A program made the translations under genes and the position numbers. Below the pieces are notes generated by a model. It did not search any database. It was given only the letters and a program-made list of their open reading frames with translations, and was not told the DNA's origin. 64,000 nt of DNA. Source: an uncultured Bacilli bacterium (lineage in GTDB: Bacteria > Bacillota_I > Bacilli_A > RF39 > UBA660). Within the stretch, counting starts at the first letter, position 1, and every line of letters begins with the position of its first letter. The stretch lies in the NCBI GenBank assembly GCA_934090735.1, contig CAKOJR010000005.1, positions 1 through 64,000 of the forward strand. Reading direction: 5' to 3'. Shown piece after piece: positions 35,159 through 43,705 of this stretch.

Positions 35159-35998
35159 ATGAAAAAGAGAAAAAAAATTAGAATAAAATGGATTAATTTA
35201 TTCCTTTTAATAATCATTATAATATGCATTATTAAATTTACCTCTTCAACCATCCAAATTTTAAAATGGACAAGTGATAACAAAAAAACAGACTCGCAAA
35301 CTAATAAAATAATAGAAGTTACCAAAATCACTGAAATTGAAGATAACGAAAACACCGAAATTGTAAATAATGAAATTACAATAGATAAAAATGCTCCATA
35401 CTGGAACTTTATTAAAATGAATATGATTGATGCCGATTTTAATGAACTTAAAAAAATTAATAAAGACGTCAAAGGGTGGATTGAAGTAAATGGTACAACA
35501 ATCAACTATCCTTATGTTCAAACAAATAACAATGATTTTTACTTAAATCATACATTTGACAAAACATCTAACGGGGCCGGCTGGATCTTCTTAGACTACC
35601 GAAATAACACAAACTTCGAAGATAAAAACACCATTATCTATGGCCATGGCAGATCAAATTCAGCAATGTTTGGTTCTCTTAAAAATATTACTAAATCTTC
35701 TTGGTTTGATAATACTAACAACTACGTAATCAAAGTAGCAACTGAAAAATCAAACACCCTATGGGAAGTATTTAGTGTCTATCATATTCCAACAACATCA
35801 GACTATTTACAAATATCCTTTAATTCAGACGATGAATTTTTGGATTTTGCAAATAAATTAAAAGAAAGAAGCTACCACAAATTTAACACCGACATTTTTA
35901 AAACAGATAAAATAATCACATTATCTACCTGTTACAATGACGATGAAAAAGTTGTCATGCATGCAAGACTAATTAAAATCCAAAACAAAAACGCCTAA
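35159..35998 (+). CDS. Class B sortase, 279 aa
   Basis: Membrane-bound transpeptidase that joins surface proteins to peptidoglycan or pilin subunits. A basic N-terminus and one helix (LFLLIIIIICIIKF) anchor it. The catalytic His is in IIYGHGRS near 162, the Cys in TLSTCY near 259 and the Arg in VMHARLIK near 271; the WIEVNGTTINYPYVQ block and the helix insert are class B features. No protein with a clear sorting signal was seen in the window. No ribosome-binding site precedes either GTG 35150 or ATG 35159, which fits a leaderless message. Confidence 0.92.
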   Translation: MKKRKKIRIKWINLFLLIIIIICIIKFTSSTIQILKWTSDNKKTDSQTNKIIEVTKITEIEDNENTEIVNNEITIDKNAPYWNFIKMNMIDADFNELKKINKDVKGWIEVNGTTINYPYVQTNNNDFYLNHTFDKTSNGAGWIFLDYRNNTNFEDKNTIIYGHGRSNSAMFGSLKNITKSSWFDNTNNYVIKVATEKSNTLWEVFSVYHIPTTSDYLQISFNSDDEFLDFANKLKERSYHKFNTDIFKTDKIITLSTCYNDDEKVVMHARLIKIQNKNA

Positions 35999-36010
35999 CA
36001 AGCGTTTTTT
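35987..36010. terminator. Shared terminator of sortase and the parAB operon
   Basis: AAAAACGC-CTAACAA-GCGTTTTTT lies between two converging genes and has T runs in both directions. Confidence 0.8.
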
Positions 36011-36749
36011 ATAATAAGAATATATAACATAAAATAAACACAAACAAATTATTTAAAAGATTTACTGCATCATTATTCATCCAATATAAACCTTTAACTA
36101 ATTCAGTTGGTTCACCACAATGCTCATATTCTTCAACTTCTTTTTTACATTTAGAACAAACAAACTTACCTTGCAAAGAATCACCTAATAAACTATCTGC
36201 AATAGACCCAAACAAGCCCATAAGAATAATTAACAAATAATTCATTGAATTTAACTTTTCTGTATAATAAATAAGACCCAAAATAATGCCACCAGCTAAA
36301 GAAGCATTAATTCCCAAAAAAGAAACTGCACCACTAGTACCCGCTGGTACTCTTTTTAAAGTAAAAATACTCACCGGTTTCTTTTTAGAAAGCGTTCCAA
36401 TGCTACTTGCTAAAGTATCCGCTAAACTAGAAGAAAGAACAGCATAATACATTACATAAAACTTATCATTTAAAGTAAAGTGATATAACACTATACAAAT
36501 CGTTGGTAACAACACATTACTAAACATCTGATATATAGTTCTGCATTCATCATTAGTTTTCTTCTTTAATTTATCACTTAATATCGTAAGCACAAACGTA
36601 AGAGCAAGAGCACCAAAAGCATAAAGCCCACCAAAATAAGTAATTATTACTCCCATTAACCAAGCAGCAACAATCCCAGGCTTTGTAACCTTCTTCTTCC
36701 ATAGTGCAAAAAGTGCAAACACACTAGGCAATAAAATAGATAAATACAT
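36009..36749 (-). CDS. DUF92-family membrane protein (VTE6-like prenyl phosphate kinase family), 246 aa
   Basis: Seven or so helices with the DUF92 hallmarks GIVAAWLMGV near residue 25, SSLADTLASSIGTLSKKKP near 105-125 and AGTSGAVSFLGINASL near 133-150. A cytoplasmic CSKCKKEVEEYEHCGE loop near 200 could bind zinc. Plant VTE6 of this family phosphorylates phytyl phosphate. It immediately follows the lipid-kinase gene, the same pairing as plant VTE5/VTE6, so a role in phosphorylating an isoprenoid alcohol is a reasonable inference. Last gene of the parAB operon. Confidence 0.75.
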   Translation of the reverse strand: MYLSILLPSVFALFALWKKKVTKPGIVAAWLMGVIITYFGGLYAFGALALTFVLTILSDKLKKKTNDECRTIYQMFSNVLLPTICIVLYHFTLNDKFYVMYYAVLSSSLADTLASSIGTLSKKKPVSIFTLKRVPAGTSGAVSFLGINASLAGGIILGLIYYTEKLNSMNYLLIILMGLFGSIADSLLGDSLQGKFVCSKCKKEVEEYEHCGEPTELVKGLYWMNNDAVNLLNNLFVFILCYIFLL

Positions 36750-37394
36750 TTAAATCACTTCCATTAAATATACAACCAATGAAACCCCCAAAGGTAAAAA
36801 TAAATTATCTAAACCTTTTCTATCAAATAACTCTAAAGCTGCCGCAACTACACTTACTAAAATCATATCAATAACATTAAAATTAAATTTAAAGTAATAA
36901 TTAAATATAACAATAATAACTAAACTAAATGCAAACACAGTCGCTGTTCCACTAATCGTCTTATGATTATATATTTGTCTTGATTTCAAATATCCAGCAA
37001 CTAAAGGTGCAAAACCATCTCCAAATGCCATACAAAACAAACCAACACCAAATGCCCCATAAAACTCTGGAACAAAATAAGTTACTAGTGCCATAATAAA
37101 CACACTTATTGGATAATAAATAGTCCCTAAATTACCACTACCATCCTCCATTGACTTAAATAATTTAAACTTATAAGAAAGTATATTTATCACAATAAAC
37201 GAAAGTGGTGGAATAATAATATGAATGCTACTACCAAAATATTTATACAATATCAAATAACAAAAAGATATCATAATATGTATAAACTTCTTCGTAAACA
37301 AAGTTCTTAAATTAAATATTTTTCTAAGACCAAAAGCAAGAAGTAAAATAACTATTAAATATCCATAAGTAAACAAATATCCTTTTAAAATCAT
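36750..37394 (-). CDS. Polyprenol/phytol kinase-like membrane protein (SEC59/VTE5 type), 214 aa
   Basis: Six or seven helices with RTLFTKKFIHI near residue 31, MAFGDGFAPLVAGYLKSRQ near 122-140 and HKTISGTATVFAFSLVI, the conserved regions of the dolichol kinase/phytol kinase/CDP-diglyceride synthase group. Probably transfers phosphate from a nucleotide to an isoprenoid alcohol or lipid. It overlaps abgT by four bases and abuts the DUF92 gene. Confidence 0.75.
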   Translation of the reverse strand: MILKGYLFTYGYLIVILLLAFGLRKIFNLRTLFTKKFIHIMISFCYLILYKYFGSSIHIIIPPLSFIVINILSYKFKLFKSMEDGSGNLGTIYYPISVFIMALVTYFVPEFYGAFGVGLFCMAFGDGFAPLVAGYLKSRQIYNHKTISGTATVFAFSLVIIVIFNYYFKFNFNVIDMILVSVVAAALELFDRKGLDNLFLPLGVSLVVYLMEVI

Positions 37395-38923
37395 AAAGCA
37401 ACGCTAGTTCCTATACCAAGTGGTAATCCTATTAAATAGAATAATATTAATACTACAACCCACATAACTAATGTATAAAAACTATAAGGAACTAAATACT
37501 TAGTATTACCCCAAAGACCATCTTTATCAGTATTCGTACTATAAAGTTCCATAAATGCTAAATAAATAACAAAGTAAGCCATAATTGGCGTTAACGCATA
37601 AGTCACACATTCACCAGCTCTAAATACTAACTGAGCAAGCTCTGGACTAAGTCCAGCATTCATAAATACCGGAACAACACTACCACTCATTATAGCCCAC
37701 TTACTAACACTACTTGGAAGTAACAATGTAGCAAGTGCAGTAAATCCAAGTGTAAGCATTACAAGTGAAATTCCTGTAAAATTAGTTTTACTAATAACAC
37801 TAGCAAGATATGCTGTAAACACAGTTCCAATATTCGTTTTCTTAAATATAAATATAAATGCTGATGCAAAGAATATAAGTACTAACACTTTACCAATATA
37901 ATCTAATGAATAACTTAATCCATTACATAAATCTTTAACATTCTTAATTGACTTATTAACAATACCATATACTAAACCTAATATAATAAATAATATTGTT
38001 ACAACAAATACAAATCCTTGATTAAAGAAGGAATTATACCCAAATAACTTATCAATATATAAAGTTTGTGAATAATCTAGTAGTGCTCCACCTAAAGGTG
38101 CATTTGGAATAATATTATAAACAAATATTAACAAATAAATAACCCCTGCAAAAAGAGAAACTACTAAAGCTCTTCTTTCTGTCTTAGTAAAATAATCTTC
38201 CTCATCATCAAGTAAAGCATACTTACCAAGTTTAGGCACAATCACTCTTTCAGTAATACTTGTAACAATACAAGCTAAAACTAAAGCACATACAAGCATT
38301 ATAAGCACATAACTAAATGTACTCATTTGATAATCAGGAGATAACAAATTTGCACTAGATAATGTATAACTCATTAAAGCACTATCTATTGAGTTCATAA
38401 AAATATTAATACCAATGCCACAACTTAAACTAGCAAAAGCACAAATAATACCTGCTTTAGGATGTCTCTTACCATATTTAAATAATACTGCAGCTAGTGG
38501 AATAAGCACTATATAACTTAAATCACCACCTATAGACGCAAGTATACATACTAAAGATAAAATAAAAGTTACAACTCTCTTGCTCACTCTTTTAGTAAGT
38601 ACATAAAAGAAACTATCTAAAAAGCCACTCTTATCCATTACACCAAAACCAATTAAAGTAATAATAAGCATAGATAAAGGTGTAAAAGATGCAAAACTTG
38701 ATACTGCATTACTAAAAATAAACTTAAGGCCACTTAAACTAAATAAATTTTCTACATATACTGAATCACTAACATACGATCCTATATTAGAAACCTTATT
38801 ATAATTAGCACTAACATTAAAAAGAGTAAGAACTCCACTTAAGATAATTGTTCCAAAAATAAGTAAACAAAAAGTCATTATCGGATGGAGCATCACCTTT
38901 TCATATTTCCTCTTAATCTTCAT
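37391..38923 (-). CDS. AbgT-family transporter, 510 aa
   Basis: Eleven or more helices at the usual length. Family features are MTFCLLIFGTIILSGVLTLF at the start, SANYNKVSN after it, and the late FRAGECVTYALTPIMAYF. AbgT proteins carry p-aminobenzoyl-glutamate or export sulfonamides using ion gradients; the substrate here is not determined. Its start overlaps the DUF951 gene by 11 bases. Confidence 0.85.
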   Translation of the reverse strand: MKIKRKYEKVMLHPIMTFCLLIFGTIILSGVLTLFNVSANYNKVSNIGSYVSDSVYVENLFSLSGLKFIFSNAVSSFASFTPLSMLIITLIGFGVMDKSGFLDSFFYVLTKRVSKRVVTFILSLVCILASIGGDLSYIVLIPLAAVLFKYGKRHPKAGIICAFASLSCGIGINIFMNSIDSALMSYTLSSANLLSPDYQMSTFSYVLIMLVCALVLACIVTSITERVIVPKLGKYALLDDEEDYFTKTERRALVVSLFAGVIYLLIFVYNIIPNAPLGGALLDYSQTLYIDKLFGYNSFFNQGFVFVVTILFIILGLVYGIVNKSIKNVKDLCNGLSYSLDYIGKVLVLIFFASAFIFIFKKTNIGTVFTAYLASVISKTNFTGISLVMLTLGFTALATLLLPSSVSKWAIMSGSVVPVFMNAGLSPELAQLVFRAGECVTYALTPIMAYFVIYLAFMELYSTNTDKDGLWGNTKYLVPYSFYTLVMWVVVLILFYLIGLPLGIGTSVAL

Positions 38924-39101
38924 GTAAAACTCTCCTTAGTTTCTTCTCAAACTCAAGTCTATCCATCATAATCTCATGATTACAATTTACACATTTAAGT
39001 TTTATATCAACCCCAACACGTGTAATAAGCCATAAATTAGTCCCACATGCATGGTCTTTCTTCATCACAACTTTATCCCCCAAATTATATTTTGCTTCCA
39101 T
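38913..39101 (-). CDS. DUF951-family small protein, 62 aa
   Basis: The pattern YNLGDKVVMKKDHACGTNLW followed by KLKCVNCNHEIMMDRLEFEK is the DUF951 signature, with a possible zinc site from CVNC. Found next to parB and mscS in many Firmicutes; function unknown. Start at 39101 after GAGGTG. Overlaps both neighbours. Confidence 0.85.
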   Translation of the reverse strand: MEAKYNLGDKVVMKKDHACGTNLWLITRVGVDIKLKCVNCNHEIMMDRLEFEKKLRRVLHED

Positions 39102-39903
39102 TATGCACCTCAATCTGATTATAAGGAATCTTTATATTATTCTTATCATAAGCATCCTTAACAAGAGTAAGAATCGCTCTTCTAACGGCATATTCACTTC
39201 CTTGCTTACACTTGACACTAATTAAATAATTTACTGCACTATCTCCAAGTTCATTAACTCCAAGATAACTACATTCCTTATCATCAACATCTTTTATTTT
39301 TTTTACGTCCTCTAAAACATCAAGTAAAACACTTTTAACCTTCTCTTCCGTAACTTCATAACAAGTCGGAATGTTAAGTAAAACAACATGTTTTTCTTGA
39401 CTTAAATTTACTATCTTATCAATGTTTCTGTTAGACACAACCATTACATTACCATTAAAATCTTTAATTTTAGTAGTCTTTAATCCAAAAGAAATAACCT
39501 GACCTGTAAAATCATTATATTTAACATAATCACCAACAACATAATAATTATCCATGATTATATTAATACCACCAATAATATCCTTTAAAGCATCCTGAAG
39601 AGCAAGACCAATAACAACACTTGCAACACCTAATCCAGCAATTAAAGAACTAGTATCAACTCCAAAAATATCTAAAATCATAAGAGCAGCAATAATTAAA
39701 CATACATACTTAGTAATATTTTTAAATAATACTAAAACTGTAACTCTCTTTTTCTTCTCAAACTCTGTCGTTCCCCTAATAGTAGTTTTATTAAGAATAG
39801 AAATAATTATTTTATATATAAATATAACTCCAATAACAACTACAATTGGTCCATAAAATTTTTTAGATGATACTATATCAGCAATCTTTACCCAAAATTC
39901 CAT
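39085..39903 (-). CDS. MscS-family mechanosensitive channel, 272 aa
   Basis: Three helices (about 17-35, 55-80, 85-110); the pore helix SLIAGLGVASVVIGLALQDA is followed by the beta domain with YYVVGDYVKYNDFTGQVI. Opens under membrane tension to release solutes in osmotic down-shock. Its ATG overlaps the parB stop codon (TAATG), so the gene is translationally coupled to parB. Confidence 0.92.
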   Translation of the reverse strand: MEFWVKIADIVSSKKFYGPIVVVIGVIFIYKIIISILNKTTIRGTTEFEKKKRVTVLVLFKNITKYVCLIIAALMILDIFGVDTSSLIAGLGVASVVIGLALQDALKDIIGGINIIMDNYYVVGDYVKYNDFTGQVISFGLKTTKIKDFNGNVMVVSNRNIDKIVNLSQEKHVVLLNIPTCYEVTEEKVKSVLLDVLEDVKKIKDVDDKECSYLGVNELGDSAVNYLISVKCKQGSEYAVRRAILTLVKDAYDKNNIKIPYNQIEVHNGSKI

Positions 39904-40790
39904 TATTCCTCACTCACATCAATATCTAAAATTTCTAAAATACGCGCTAAATCTCCCTCACTATCAAAAGGAATTAAAATCTTATTCTTATTAATTTGAA
40001 CTTTAGTTCCAATCTTATCGCGCATTACACTTTCATAAATTGAAAACTTAAGAGGTTTAATATTAACTCTAGTTACTGGTTGTTTCTTGCCAACAGATTT
40101 CATAGAGCACAACTTTTCAAGTTCTCTTACTGAGATTCCATCACTAACAATTCTCTCAGCTAAAGTAATAATTAAATCATCATCATCTAACTTTGATAAA
40201 GTACGCGCATGACTCATTGAAATCTTACCTAAATTAATTTGTTCACGAACACTTTTAGGTAAACTAAGAAGTCCAAGTAAATTAGTAATATAACTTCTGC
40301 TCTTACCAAACTTTTTTGCAATTTCATCTTGAGTTAAACCTGTATGATTGATGTAATTTTGAAAACCCTCAGCAAGCTCAATTGGTGAAAGATCCTCTCT
40401 TTGAATATTTTCTAAAATAGCAATATCCATCATTTGTTCATCAGTAAAATCTCTTACAATAGCAGGTATCGTTTTCATACCAGCAAGTGCAGATGCTTTA
40501 GTTCTACGTTCACCAGCAACAAGCTCATATCCATGTAAACTCTTCTTAACTATAATTGGCTCAATAACACCATGCTCTTTAATTGACTCAGCAAGCTCTA
40601 ATAAAGCATCTTGATCAAAATGCTCTCTAGGTTGATATGGATTACTACGAATCTCAGCAACTGGAATTTGCTGAATATCACTTTCACTAGAGTTCTCAAC
40701 AATATTTTGCTCTATAGTGTCAAAATTTATTTGTTCACTATTAAATAATTGTTCTAACCCCTTTCCTAATGCTTTTCTCTTAGTTTCCAT
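39903..40790 (-). CDS. parB: Chromosome partition protein ParB (Spo0J), 295 aa
   Basis: CTP-dependent DNA clamp that loads at parS. The N-terminal KALGKGLEQLF is the ParA-interacting motif, then IRSNPYQPREHFD, the GERRTKA box near 95 that binds CTP, and a helix-turn-helix TQDEIAKKFGKSRSYITNLL near 155. The C-terminal dimer domain ends EGDLARILEILDI. Overlaps parA by 11 bases. No consensus parS was found by eye. Confidence 0.95.
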   Translation of the reverse strand: METKRKALGKGLEQLFNSEQINFDTIEQNIVENSSESDIQQIPVAEIRSNPYQPREHFDQDALLELAESIKEHGVIEPIIVKKSLHGYELVAGERRTKASALAGMKTIPAIVRDFTDEQMMDIAILENIQREDLSPIELAEGFQNYINHTGLTQDEIAKKFGKSRSYITNLLGLLSLPKSVREQINLGKISMSHARTLSKLDDDDLIITLAERIVSDGISVRELEKLCSMKSVGKKQPVTRVNIKPLKFSIYESVMRDKIGTKVQINKNKILIPFDSEGDLARILEILDIDVSEE

Positions 40791-41565
40791 CTCTCTCTAT
40801 AACCTCCTTGGCTAAATTAGTATAAGCCTCAGCCGCTCTACTAGTTGGATCATATTCATTAATTGGTTCACCATGACTTGGAGCTTCAACTAATCTTATT
40901 AAACGTGGAATAATTGTATTAAACACTTTATCTTTAAAAAACTTTCTAACTTCTTCAACTACTTCTAATCCTAAATTAGTTCTAGAATCTAATAATGTCA
41001 ATAATACGCCTTCAATTTTTAAATTAGGATTTAATCTAGTTTGTGTCATAATAATTGTGTTAAGTAGTTGGGTAATTCCCTCAAGTGCAAAGAACTCACA
41101 CTGAACTGGAATAATAACTGAATCACTAGCTACTAATGCATTTGTAGTAAGTAATCCTAGTGATGGTGGACAATCAATAATCATATAATCATAATTATCC
41201 ATAATCGTTGCTAGTGCATTCCTTAACTGCTCATTCTTCTTAAACTCAACATTTTGATATCCTTTTTCCATAAGTTCAATATCAATACCTGCTAAATTAA
41301 TTGTTGCTGGAATAATGGAAAGATTAGTAAAGCCAGTCTTTCTAACTGCTTTCTTAGCCTCACAAGACCCATTTAATACATCATAAACACTATAATTTAT
41401 ATTACCCTTATTAACCCCTAATCCAGTTGTCGCATTACCCTGTGGATCAAGGTCAATAATAAGCGTTTTTTTCCCTAATTTACCTAAAGACGCAGCTAGA
41501 TTTATACTAGTTGTTGTCTTACCAACACCACCTTTTTGATTTACTAAAGATATAATCTTTGTCAT
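40780..41565 (-). CDS. parA: Chromosome partition ATPase ParA (Soj), 261 aa
   Basis: Deviant Walker A NQKGGVGKTTTSINLA at residue 9, Walker A' DLDPQGNATTGLG near 40 and Walker B YMIIDCPPSLGLLT near 121. ATP-bound dimers bind DNA nonspecifically and, with ParB, help segregate origins and control initiation. First gene of a seven-gene overlapping operon. Confidence 0.95.
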   Translation of the reverse strand: MTKIISLVNQKGGVGKTTTSINLAASLGKLGKKTLIIDLDPQGNATTGLGVNKGNINYSVYDVLNGSCEAKKAVRKTGFTNLSIIPATINLAGIDIELMEKGYQNVEFKKNEQLRNALATIMDNYDYMIIDCPPSLGLLTTNALVASDSVIIPVQCEFFALEGITQLLNTIIMTQTRLNPNLKIEGVLLTLLDSRTNLGLEVVEEVRKFFKDKVFNTIIPRLIRLVEAPSHGEPINEYDPTSRAAEAYTNLAKEVIERDGN

Positions 41566-41720
41566 ATAATATCACTGCCTTCTTTACTTCTATAAAATAT
41601 TTTATCATATATAATAATATTTGTCTAAATAAAAAATACTATTTTTCGTAACGAGATAACCTTTTCTTTCAAACATAAAAGTAGTGTTAATAAATAAACT
41701 AAAAAATTATTAAGCATTAA

Positions 41721-41751
41721 CTAAAAAAAGATTCTATTTACTAGAATCTTC
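41721..41751 (-). terminator. Terminator of ftsH
   Basis: AGATTCTA-GTAAA-TAGAATCT followed by seven T on the minus strand; overlaps the stop codon. Confidence 0.85.
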
Positions 41752-43704
41752 TGCTTTTTCTATAGCTTCTTTTAACTCTTCATCAGTCATCTTAGTATAA
41801 CCTTTAACGCCAAGAACCTTAGCTCTTTCTTTTAAACTAACAGTATCTTCACTAGGTGTAAAGTTATCACTAATATGTCCAGTTTCAACAAGTTCTTCAA
41901 TTTCTTCCTTAGTAATAGTTTCTCTTTCAATAAGAGTATCAGCAAGCAATCTAACTAATTTCTCATTCTCTTTTAAAATTCTAGTAGCTTCACTATAACA
42001 TTGATTCATAATTTTTCTAACTTCTTGATCAATCTCAAGTGCTACAGCATCACTAAAGTTCTTACTCTTATTATAATCTCTACCTAAGAATACGCCCTCA
42101 CTCTTTTGTTCTAACTGAACTGGTCCTAAATCACTCATACCATATTCAGTAACCATAGATCTAGCAATCTTAGTTGCTTTACTAAAGTCATCACTAGCAC
42201 CTGTAGTAATCTCACCAAAGAATAACTCTTCACTAACTCTACCACCAAGTAAACCAGTAATAGTTGAAAGAAGTTCACTCTTAGTCATAATAGCAATCTT
42301 CTCTTCCTTAGGAAGCATCATCGTATAACCACCAGCTACGCCTCTAGGAATAATTGTAATCTTATGTACTACTTCAGCATCCGGAACTTTCATACCAATA
42401 ACAGCATGTCCACTTTCATGAAGTGCAATTAACTCTTTTTCTTTTGGAGTAATTGTATGGCTAACCTTAGCTGGTCCCATCAATACTCTATCAGTAGCTT
42501 CATCAATCTCAGCCATAGTAATAGCTGGTAAATTTCTTCTAACAGCAAGAAGTGCAGCTTCATTAAGTAAATTCTCTAAATCAGCTCCACTAAAACCTGG
42601 AGTACGCTTAGAAATATTCTCTAAATTAACACTCTTATCAAAAACTTTATTACGTGCATGTACTTCTAAAATAGCTTTTCTTTCCTTTTGATCTGGTAAA
42701 CTAACTGTAACTTGTCTATCAAATCTTCCTGGTCTAAGTAATGCTGGGTCAAGTACGTCCGGTCTATTTGTTGCAGCAATAATGATAATTCCTTCATTAG
42801 CTCCAAAACCATCCATTTCAGTTAATAACTGATTTAATGTTTGCTCTCTCTCATCATGTCCACCGCCTAAACCAGTACCTCTTTGACGTCCAACCGCATC
42901 AATCTCATCAATAAAGATTAAGCATGGTGCAGATTGCTTAGCTTGTTTAAACATATCACGAACACGTGAAGCACCAACACCAACAAATAACTCTACAAAA
43001 TCTGAACCACTTATATAATAAAATGGTACATTTGCTTCACCAGCAACAGCCTTAGCAAGTAAAGTCTTACCAGTTCCTGGAGGCCCTACAAGTAATACAC
43101 CTTTAGGAATTCTAGCACCAAGCTTTTGAAATTTCTTAGGATTCTTTAAGAAATCAATTAACTCAGCAACTTCTTCTTTTTCTTCAACAAGTCCAGCAAC
43201 ATCACTAAACTTAGCTTTAGCTTCTTCATTTAGTTTAGCACGGCTTCTTCCAAAATCCATACTATTTTTATTGCTTCCACTTATCTTAGAAAATAACCAA
43301 ATAGTTGCACCAATTAACACAACAGTTGGTACTACATTTATTAATACAGTAACAAAACCACTATTCTCCGGATTAGGACTAGTAATAACTTCAATTTCGT
43401 CTTCATCAACATACTTCATTACCTTATCAAGTACAGTTTCAGCAAGTGGAACATTTACTCTAAAGCTTTCAGTACTCTTATAATCCTTTAATTGTCCATT
43501 TATAACATAAACTCCAGATGCATTCTTTGGTGTTATCTCTAATTTAGATACATCACCCTCAGATAGTTTTTTAATAAACTCATCATAAGAATAATCATAA
43601 ACTTTATATTGTGATAAATTAAAAAAAACTAACACTCCAATAATAACAATTAATAAAATTGCATAAGGAACAGTTTGCTTTGTATAATTCTTTTTCTTCT
43701 TCAT
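41734..43704 (-). CDS. ftsH: ATP-dependent zinc metalloprotease FtsH, 656 aa
   Basis: Membrane AAA+ protease that degrades membrane and regulatory proteins. Two helices (about 13-29 and 118-138) flank an extracytoplasmic domain. AAA module: Walker A VGPPGTGKT at 206-214, Walker B CLIFIDEIDAVG near 262, arginine finger region LLRPGRFDR. The protease motif is HESGH near 430 (HEAGH in most species). A C-terminal LKERAKVLGVKGYTKMTDEE tail is unusual. It follows tilS by one base. Confidence 0.97.
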   Translation of the reverse strand: MKKKKNYTKQTVPYAILLIVIIGVLVFFNLSQYKVYDYSYDEFIKKLSEGDVSKLEITPKNASGVYVINGQLKDYKSTESFRVNVPLAETVLDKVMKYVDEDEIEVITSPNPENSGFVTVLINVVPTVVLIGATIWLFSKISGSNKNSMDFGRSRAKLNEEAKAKFSDVAGLVEEKEEVAELIDFLKNPKKFQKLGARIPKGVLLVGPPGTGKTLLAKAVAGEANVPFYYISGSDFVELFVGVGASRVRDMFKQAKQSAPCLIFIDEIDAVGRQRGTGLGGGHDEREQTLNQLLTEMDGFGANEGIIIIAATNRPDVLDPALLRPGRFDRQVTVSLPDQKERKAILEVHARNKVFDKSVNLENISKRTPGFSGADLENLLNEAALLAVRRNLPAITMAEIDEATDRVLMGPAKVSHTITPKEKELIALHESGHAVIGMKVPDAEVVHKITIIPRGVAGGYTMMLPKEEKIAIMTKSELLSTITGLLGGRVSEELFFGEITTGASDDFSKATKIARSMVTEYGMSDLGPVQLEQKSEGVFLGRDYNKSKNFSDAVALEIDQEVRKIMNQCYSEATRILKENEKLVRLLADTLIERETITKEEIEELVETGHISDNFTPSEDTVSLKERAKVLGVKGYTKMTDEELKEAIEKAEDSSK

Positions 43705-43705
43705 A

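Noticed and set aside
42958..42973. parS-like sequence in ftsH (centre CACGTGAAGCA)
   Set aside because: Only about 10 of 16 positions match the parS consensus and it is explained by conserved FtsH codons.
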